From Chloroflexota bacterium (GTDB taxonomy: Bacteria > Chloroflexota > Limnocylindria > Limnocylindrales > CSP1-4): DNA of 5,013 nucleotides. The notes under the pieces were generated by a model. It saw only the letters and a program-made list of their open reading frames with translations. It made no database searches and had not been told where the DNA came from. The position numbers and the translations under genes were made by a program. Where the stretch lies: the NCBI GenBank assembly GCA_017881985.1, contig JADGQH010000242.1, forward strand, positions 1 through 5,013. The letters are read 5' to 3'. Shown here one piece after another: positions 1 through 5,013 of this stretch. Within the stretch, counting starts at the first letter, position 1; each line of letters opens with the position of its first letter.

Positions 1-465
1 CTCCGGCGCGCTGACGTCCACGACCGCGGCGTCGAGGAAGCGCACGAGGTCCGACGGGGCGACGTGGACGTTGACGCCCCGCGCGCCGCCGCCGATGGCG
101 ACGATCGCGCGCTCCAGAATCGTGGCGTCGGCGATCACCGGCCAGGCGTGGGAGGCGCCGAACGGCGTGATCGCGTAGCGCTCGTACCCGGTTGCCGCCC
201 GCGCCTCGTCCGCGTCGGGCAGCGAGAGTTGACGCACACCCAGGTGCGCGCGCAGCTTCGGCCAGTCGAAGCGCCGGCCAGCGGGCACGAGGACGAAGAC
301 GTAGTCGGCCTCGCCGCGCCGGACGACGATGGTCCGCAAGAGCGAGGAGATCTGGATCCCCTGGAGCGAGGCGCTCTCTTGCGCGCTCCCCGCGATCTCG
401 GTCCGGACGACGCGGTACGGGATGTCGACGCCGGCCATCGCCGGCGGTGCGGATTCGTCGCTCAT
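1..465 (-). CDS. YbaK/EbsC-family aminoacyl-tRNA deacylase-like protein, 3' end outside window
   Basis: This is a stand-alone YbaK / prolyl-tRNA-synthetase-associated editing domain. The family hydrolyses mischarged aminoacyl-tRNA (for example Cys- or Ala-tRNA(Pro)) in the cytoplasm. I translated 155 codons from the ATG at 465-463, and the frame is still open at position 1. Family proteins are about 150-165 residues, so the stop should be close. Landmarks are YVFVLVP (55-61), PKLRAHLG (69-76), TGYERYAITPFG (92-103, the family's TGY...SPFG signature), IGGGARG (124-130) and a C-terminal SDLVRFLDA helix. The Lys expected in the family's KT(L/I) strand is Arg44 (LLRTIVV), and Lys70 is the only lysine seen, so activity or substrate may differ. 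No clear Shine-Dalgarno precedes the ATG. An in-frame ATG at 438-436 (Met10) is an alternative start. The gene lies 90 bases downstream of the glucan synthase gene on the same strand, with no evident functional link. The family call is firm; the substrate is unknown. Confidence 0.88.
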   Translation of the reverse strand, partial: MSDESAPPAMAGVDIPYRVVRTEIAGSAQESASLQGIQISSLLRTIVVRRGEADYVFVLVPAGRRFDWPKLRAHLGVRQLSLPDADEARAATGYERYAITPFGASHAWPVIADATILERAIVAIGGGARGVNVHVAPSDLVRFLDAAVVDVSAPE

Positions 466-496
466 GGTTCGGCCGATGGTAGCGGGTTGCGGCGGT

Positions 497-535
497 TCGC
501 TGACGCCGACGAGCTCGACCCTTATGTGTCAGCGA
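497..535. repeat. 8-bp inverted repeat between the two genes
   Basis: TCGCTGAC (497-504) is perfectly complementary to GTCAGCGA (528-535), with 23 bases between them. The spacer contains the palindrome CGAGCTCG (510-517), and GCGATCGC (532-539) overlaps the right arm. On the transcribed strand the element lies 20 bases after the glucan synthase stop and 31 bases before the ATG of the YbaK-type gene. It could form a hairpin or serve as a binding site. No T-run follows either arm, so it is not a standard intrinsic terminator. Chance occurrence in GC-rich DNA is possible. Confidence 0.3.
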
Positions 536-555
536 TCGCGGCGCGCGGCCCGCGG

Positions 556-3500
556 TCACGTCCCGGCGGGCTGCAGCGGCGGAGCCACCTCTGTTGCGGG
601 GACCGGCGCCTGCCCCAGGATGATCCGGACCCGGTGCGTGGCACCGTCGTCGACGAGCGGGATTGCCGCGACGCCGCGCGGGACGGCCGCCGCGCCGGTC
701 CCCGCAGTGGAGCCGGTTCCCGCCGCGCCAACCCCCGCCGCGCCGCTCGGCAGGGCCGCTCCATCGATCTCGGTGGACGCCACGCCGCGGCTGACCCCCT
801 CCGGGTTCTGCACGACGATCTCGTAGCGGGCCGAGTGGTAGCGGAAGTCGATCTCGAAGCTGGGCCACGCTCGCGGGATGCACGGGTCGATCACCAGCGT
901 CGTCCCGCGCAGGCGGAACCCCAGGATCCGCTCCATCCCGGCCTGGTACATCCAGCCTGCCGAGGCCGTGTACCAGGTCCAGCCGCCGCGGCCGACGTGC
1001 GGCGGCTCCGCGTAGACGTCGGCCGCCATGACGTACGGCTCCACCTTGTAGCGATGGACCCCGGCACGGGTGGCGGCGTGGTTGATGGGATTGAGGATCG
1101 AAAAGAGCTCGCCGGCCTTGTCCCCGTCGCCCAGGGCCGCGAAGGCGAGGATCGACCAGATGGCGCCGTGGGTGTACTGGCCGCCGTTCTCCCGGATGCC
1201 GGGCAGATACCCCTTGATGTAGCCGGGATCGACGTCGGACCGGTCGAACGGCGGCGTGAACAGCAGGACGAGGCCGTCCCCACGCCGGACGAGGAACTCC
1301 TCCACCGCGGCCATCGCGCGCTCGGCGTGGGCGGGCGTCGCGGCACCCGACAGCACGGCCCAGGATTGAGCGATCGAATCGATCCGGCACTCGGCGTTGA
1401 TCGCGGAGCCGAGCGGCGTGCCGTCGTCGAAGAAGGCGCGGCGGTACCAGTCGCCGTCCCAGCCCTGGCTCTCGAGCGCCCGCCGAAGCGACTTCATGCG
1501 GGCGCGCCAGCGATCCGCTCGGGGGCGCTCCCCGCGCGCCTCCGCGATCGGTGCGAAAGCGGCAAGGACGGTGTACAGGAACCAGCCCAGCCAGACGCTC
1601 TCGCCCCGGCCCTGGTAGCCCACCCGGTTCATCCCGTCGTTCCAGTCGCCCGATCCGATGAGCGGGAGCCCATGCGCGCCGACCGCGAGACTCCGGTCGA
1701 GCGCCGCGGCGCAGTGCGCGAACAGCGAAGCCGATTTCGATGACGCTTCCGGCTGGAAGTAGGCGTCGGTCTGGTCGGGCCGCAGGGCAGGACCCTCGAG
1801 ATAGGGGACCGTCTCGTCCAGGATCGCCGTGTCGCCGGTGATCGCGAGGTACCGATCGACGGCATAGGGCAGCCAGACCCGGTCATCCGAGATGCGCGTG
1901 CGGACGCCGCGGCCGGATGGCGGATGCCACCAGTGCTGGACGTCCCCCTCGACGAACTGGCGGGCCGCGGCCCGCAGGAGATGCTCGCGGGCCAGCTCCC
2001 GCTTCGCGGTCACCAGGGCGATCACGTCCTGGAGCTGGTCCCGGAACCCGTACGCGCCGCCGGCCTGGTAGAACGCCGTCCTGGCCCAGAGCCGGCAGGC
2101 GAGCGTCTGGTAGGTCAGCCAGCCGTTGAGCATGATGTCCATGGAGCGCTCGGGCGTCCGTACCTGGACCGTGGCCTGGGCAGCCTCCCAGAAGCGCCCC
2201 ACCTCGCGAAGCGTCGCGTCGTGGTCGGCAGCCCGCCCACGCCGCACCAGGTCGGCCGCGGACGCGCCCGCGGCGGCTTCGCCGAGCAGCACGACCACCT
2301 GGGTCCTCGCCCCGTTGGCGAGCTCGAAGCTCGTCTGCAGGGCGGCGCACGGATCCAGGCCGGCGCCCGCGGCGCTCCGCAGCCGATAGCCGCGATCCAG
2401 GCCGGCGGGCTGGTCCGGTGCGCCGTTCCGGCCCAGGAACTCGGTCCGGTCCGCGGTCCAGGCTGTCTGCCTCCCGCCCAGGTCGAGGAAGGCGACCCGG
2501 CCGGCGAACTCGGTGTTCCAGGAGTTGCGCACGAGGATCGCGTGTGTCTCGGGGTCCAGCTCGGTCACGATGCGCGGGGCGCTGGCGCCGCGGGAGCTGC
2601 CGAGCGCCCACTCGGCATAGGCGGTCACCGAGAGTCGCCTGGGGCGCCCGGATCGATTCTCGACGGTCAGCACCGAGACCTTGAGGGGCTCGTCGAGCGG
2701 CACGAACTGGACGAGGTTCAGGGCGATCCCGTCGTGGACCTGCTCGAACCGGCTGTACCCCGCACCGTGGCGGACGACGTACGTCGATTCCTCGAGGCGG
2801 ATCGGCTGCGCGGTGGGACCCCACAGCTCGCCCGTCTCGTCGTCCCGCACGTAGATCGACTCGCTGACGGGGTCGCTGACCGGGTCGTTGGACCACGGGG
2901 TGAGCTGGTTCTCGCGACTGTTCCCGGACCAGGTGTAGCCCGACCCGGATTCGGAGACCTGGAACCCGAAGGCCTCGTTCGCGATGACGTTCAGCCACGG
3001 TGCCGGGGTGGACTGGCCCGGGCCTAGGACCGTGACGTACTCCCGGCCGCGATCGGCGAAGCCGCCGATCCCGTTGAAGAACTCGAGCTCCGGACGCGGC
3101 GCTGCCGCCACGCTCCTCGGCGGCCTCGGACCCGCGGGAACCGGCGGCGGCGCGATCCGGTCCGCCGGGCGCTCGAGGCGGATGACCTGGTCGCTGAGGC
3201 TGCCCCGGCGGCTGAGCAGGACCGCCCGCGCGGCCGCCTGGAGGAGCGTGCGATCCTCGGCGGAGAGCTGGTCGCCGCGCAGGATATACACGCCGCCGTG
3301 CCCCCGGTGGCCCTCCGGCACCAGGATGGACTGGCTGGTCCGGACGAGCGCCTCGAGCGAGTCGTGGAGCTCGCCGGCGTACGAGGCGCCGTGCTCGTTG
3401 AGGATCACGAGGTCCACGTCGAGGAGCTTGAGGCGCCAGTACTCGTGCGCGCGGAGGAGCTCGCGGACGATCTCGAGATCCTCTTCCTCGTCGATTCGCA

Positions 3501-5013
3501 CCATGACGATTGGCAGATCGCCCGAGATCCCGTGGGCCCACAGCCCGGATGCTCCCCGCGTGTTCCCGGCCAGCAGGCTCGGGGCCGGCCGGAGCGACGG
3601 GTCGGAGAAGATGATCCGGTTGGCCAGGCGCTGGAAGAGGTGCGCCTCGTCCGAGTCGATCCCGAGGTGATGGAGCTGCACCTGCGCCTGCGTCCAGGCC
3701 AGGGTGGTCGCCCGTTCGAACGTCGCCGCCTCCCGATACTTGTCGGCGAGGTCCAGCACGGCCTCGCGCGATTCGGCGACGACCGTGGAAAAGATCGCGT
3801 GGGCGGTGGCGCCGGGGGCCAGCCGGATGCGACACCGGACGCTGAAGATTGGGTCCAGCACCGCGCCCACGGTGTTCGAGAGCGGGCGTCCGTCGATGAC
3901 CGAGACCGGCGAGCGCACCGACCTGCCCCGGCCCAGGAAGCGGGCGCGGTCCGTCTCGTACTGGATGACGCCCACGGCCTCGTCCTCGACGGCCGCCACG
4001 TGCGCGGCCCAGATCGGCGTCTCGTCGCGCGATCGCGGACGGCGCGTCGCGAGGAGGGCCCCGATCTCCGGCACGAACTCGGTCTGCACGAACAGGTTCT
4101 GGAAGGCCGGATGGGCGACGTCGGCCGCCTGCGGCGCGAGCGCGATCTCCGCGTACGAGGTGAGCTCGATCTGGCGCTCGTGCGTGCCGAGGTTGGTGAG
4201 CGTCACCCGCCGGATCTCCGCGTCGTGCTCGGCCGACACGACGATCGTCAGGCCGGTGGTGATCGAGCCGTCGCGGCGCGAGATCTCGGCGTGGTCCTCC
4301 GCGTAGACGACCTCGTACGTGTCGGCCTCCACGCAGCTCGGCTGGTGGCCCGCCGACCAGACCGCGCCCGAGTCCATGTCGCGCAGGAACAGGTAGCTTC
4401 CCCACGAGTCGCGGGTCACGTCCTCCCGCCAGCGGGTCACCGCCACGTCGCCCCAGCGGCTATACCCGGATCCCGCGGCAGTCACCATGACCGCGTAGCG
4501 CCCGTTGGACAGCACATGCGTCCGCGGGATGGCGTCGTGCGGCGAGGTGAATCGGCGCAGGACCGGCGGGACGAGGTCGCGGACGTCGGCCGCGCTCTTC
4601 ACCTCTTCGGCGCGCGGCCGGGCGACCAGGACGTCGCGCGGCATGCGCTCCTGGAGGAGGAGCTCCGTCGCCTCGACGATCGGGTCCGCGTGGAAGCGCT
4701 CCACCATCGCCCGGTTGTTGATCACGTTGCCGAGGGCCACCAGGGTCATCCCCTGGTGATGGGCCATGTAGTTCTTCACGATCGCGACGGAAGCGCCCTC
4801 CGGGACCCGCCTCGCAGTGAAGTCCAGGGCCTCCCGGAAGCCGTACTGCCCGCTCGCCCCGGCCGCCGCCAGCCGGGTGAAGTTCCGGACAGCAGCCTCG
4901 GGCCGGACCATCGCGGCGAGGCCGGTCGCATACGGGGCGACGACGACATCCTGGCTCAGGCCGCGCTTGAGGCCGAGGCCGGGCACGCCGAAGCTCGAGT
5001 ACTGGTACTGCTG
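556..5013 (-). CDS. ndvB: Cyclic beta-1,2-glucan synthase (NdvB/ChvB-type), C-terminal 1485 residues, 5' end outside window
   Basis: Family members build beta-1,2-glucan from UDP-glucose (N-terminal GT84 domain), cyclise it (central glycoamylase-like domain, GH189) and set its length by phosphorolysis (C-terminal GH94 domain). Residues are numbered from the right edge. 1-105: end of the glycoamylase-like domain, with FGVPGLGLKRGL (8-19), YGFREALD (57-64) and YMAHHQGM (82-89). About 150-410: first GH94-type beta-sandwich. 420-614: short helical part with GISGDLP (495-501). 615-641: Pro-rich linker. 645-910: second beta-sandwich. 930-1370: (alpha/alpha)6 catalytic part with GFRDQLQD (989-996), DWND (1123-1126, probable general acid), ENGGQYTHG (1275-1283) and WYTASAGW (1347-1354). 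The stop is TGA at 558-556. The frame is open to the edge. The GTG at 4986-4984 lies inside the conserved FGVPGLG motif, so it is not the true start. Full-length homologues reach about 2800 residues, so roughly half is visible, and no membrane segment is seen. A glycoamylase-GH94 protein lacking GT84 cannot be excluded. Confidence 0.93.
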   Translation of the reverse strand, partial: QQYQYSSFGVPGLGLKRGLSQDVVVAPYATGLAAMVRPEAAVRNFTRLAAAGASGQYGFREALDFTARRVPEGASVAIVKNYMAHHQGMTLVALGNVINNRAMVERFHADPIVEATELLLQERMPRDVLVARPRAEEVKSAADVRDLVPPVLRRFTSPHDAIPRTHVLSNGRYAVMVTAAGSGYSRWGDVAVTRWREDVTRDSWGSYLFLRDMDSGAVWSAGHQPSCVEADTYEVVYAEDHAEISRRDGSITTGLTIVVSAEHDAEIRRVTLTNLGTHERQIELTSYAEIALAPQAADVAHPAFQNLFVQTEFVPEIGALLATRRPRSRDETPIWAAHVAAVEDEAVGVIQYETDRARFLGRGRSVRSPVSVIDGRPLSNTVGAVLDPIFSVRCRIRLAPGATAHAIFSTVVAESREAVLDLADKYREAATFERATTLAWTQAQVQLHHLGIDSDEAHLFQRLANRIIFSDPSLRPAPSLLAGNTRGASGLWAHGISGDLPIVMVRIDEEEDLEIVRELLRAHEYWRLKLLDVDLVILNEHGASYAGELHDSLEALVRTSQSILVPEGHRGHGGVYILRGDQLSAEDRTLLQAAARAVLLSRRGSLSDQVIRLERPADRIAPPPVPAGPRPPRSVAAAPRPELEFFNGIGGFADRGREYVTVLGPGQSTPAPWLNVIANEAFGFQVSESGSGYTWSGNSRENQLTPWSNDPVSDPVSESIYVRDDETGELWGPTAQPIRLEESTYVVRHGAGYSRFEQVHDGIALNLVQFVPLDEPLKVSVLTVENRSGRPRRLSVTAYAEWALGSSRGASAPRIVTELDPETHAILVRNSWNTEFAGRVAFLDLGGRQTAWTADRTEFLGRNGAPDQPAGLDRGYRLRSAAGAGLDPCAALQTSFELANGARTQVVVLLGEAAAGASAADLVRRGRAADHDATLREVGRFWEAAQATVQVRTPERSMDIMLNGWLTYQTLACRLWARTAFYQAGGAYGFRDQLQDVIALVTAKRELAREHLLRAAARQFVEGDVQHWWHPPSGRGVRTRISDDRVWLPYAVDRYLAITGDTAILDETVPYLEGPALRPDQTDAYFQPEASSKSASLFAHCAAALDRSLAVGAHGLPLIGSGDWNDGMNRVGYQGRGESVWLGWFLYTVLAAFAPIAEARGERPRADRWRARMKSLRRALESQGWDGDWYRRAFFDDGTPLGSAINAECRIDSIAQSWAVLSGAATPAHAERAMAAVEEFLVRRGDGLVLLFTPPFDRSDVDPGYIKGYLPGIRENGGQYTHGAIWSILAFAALGDGDKAGELFSILNPINHAATRAGVHRYKVEPYVMAADVYAEPPHVGRGGWTWYTASAGWMYQAGMERILGFRLRGTTLVIDPCIPRAWPSFEIDFRYHSARYEIVVQNPEGVSRGVASTEIDGAALPSGAAGVGAAGTGSTAGTGAAAVPRGVAAIPLVDDGATHRVRIILGQAPVPATEVAPPLQPAGT
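664..762 (-). other. Gly/Ala/Thr-rich low-complexity insertion near the C-terminus of the glucan synthase
   Basis: Residues 1418-1450 consist almost entirely of Gly, Ala, Thr, Ser, Val and Pro. They lie between the strand ending in STEIDG and the conserved closing motif IPLVDDG (1451-1457). As I recall the family, a short turn of roughly ten residues joins these two parts, so this looks like a loop expansion in the C-terminal beta domain, far from the active site. It keeps the reading frame, and the conserved end of the protein follows intact. Confidence 0.5.
2284..4566 (-). repeat. Diverged internal duplication of the GH94-type beta-sandwich within the glucan synthase
   Basis: Two segments of the protein, about 500 residues apart, align in order at the protein level. 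GSGYS (181-185) pairs with GSGYT (690-694). YLFLRDMDSGAVW pairs with IYVRDDETGELW. SYAEIAL pairs with AYAEWAL. DRARFLGRG (355-363) pairs with DRTEFLGRN (854-862). The first copy spans about 4566-3784 and the second about 3081-2284. Only the second copy is followed by a full catalytic helical domain. The helical segment after the first is about 200 residues, half the usual size, and lacks DWND. This two-copy layout is known for the cyclic glucan synthase family. The copies are too diverged at DNA level to recombine readily. Confidence 0.75.
3091..3171 (-). other. Pro/Ala/Arg-rich interdomain linker in the glucan synthase
   Basis: Residues 615-641 contain 10 prolines in 27 positions, with several Ala and Arg and hardly any hydrophobic residues. 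The segment sits between the end of the first, non-catalytic GH94-like lobe and the FFNGIGGF motif (645-652) that opens the second, catalytic lobe. It is most simply a flexible spacer. Confidence 0.6.

Noticed and set aside
476..481. TACCAT on the minus strand, 10 bases before the ATG of the YbaK-type gene, as a -10 box for a near-leaderless transcript.
   Set aside because: A single six-base match to TANNNT, with no convincing -35 at the right distance, is too weak to call a promoter.
537..555. GC-only self-complementary stretch just after the glucan synthase stop, considered as an intrinsic terminator.
   Set aside because: The complementary arms overlap or leave too small a loop, and no U-tract follows on the transcribed strand.
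64..1743. A 559-codon open frame on the plus strand, antisense to both genes.
   Set aside because: It spans the YbaK-type gene, the gap and the end of the glucan synthase. It has Arg/Asp/Pro-biased, low-complexity composition and no recognisable motif. It is the usual stop-free antisense shadow of high-GC coding DNA.
1924..3027. A 367-codon plus-strand open frame opposite the second GH94 lobe.
   Set aside because: It has no recognisable motif or supported start signal, and lies wholly opposite a well-supported coding frame. Shorter plus-strand frames at 2984-3670 and 3704-4306 are rejected for the same reason.
1883..4405. An 840-codon open frame on the minus strand in another frame of the glucan synthase gene.
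   Set aside because: The translation is a Arg/Gly/Pro/Ala-rich sequence without domains, while the overlapping frame encodes clear conserved enzyme motifs throughout. It is a frame shadow, not an overlapping gene.
4984..4986. GTG as the start codon of the long minus-strand gene.
   Set aside because: The nine codons upstream to the window edge remain in frame and encode the family-conserved residues leading into FGVPGLG. The true start is far upstream, outside the window.

Overview
The window is very GC-rich (I judge roughly two thirds G+C by eye) and lies almost wholly within two protein-coding genes on the minus strand. Both run off the window, so neither is complete. The base composition, the Arg/Ala/Gly-biased proteins and the long accidental open frames fit a high-GC bacterium (for example Chloroflexota, Actinomycetota, Methylomirabilota or a proteobacterium). 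Nothing here fixes the phylum. There is no RNA gene, CRISPR array, insertion sequence or other mobile-element signature.

Region by region, in the direction of transcription (right to left). Positions 5013-556 hold the C-terminal 1485 residues of a giant cyclic beta-1,2-glucan synthase-type protein (NdvB/ChvB/Cgs family). This part contains the end of the glycoamylase-like cyclisation domain, a non-catalytic GH94-like lobe, a Pro-rich linker, and a complete-looking GH94 phosphorylase module with its active-site motifs. The N-terminal GT84 glycosyltransferase and its membrane segments should lie beyond the right edge. Positions 555-466 are a 90-base intergenic gap with an 8-bp inverted repeat. 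Positions 465-1 hold a YbaK/prolyl-tRNA editing-domain protein that is still open at the left edge, probably only a few residues short of its stop.

The genes are co-directional, but nothing suggests a shared pathway. The first makes or trims an exported or periplasmic glucan, and the second is a probable stand-alone aminoacyl-tRNA deacylase-like protein. I see no convincing novel system. The points worth a second look are small: an Arg in place of the usual catalytic Lys of the YbaK domain, a Gly/Ala-rich insertion in the C-terminal beta domain of the glucan synthase, an Ala-for-Gly change in its phosphate-site motif, and the intergenic inverted repeat.
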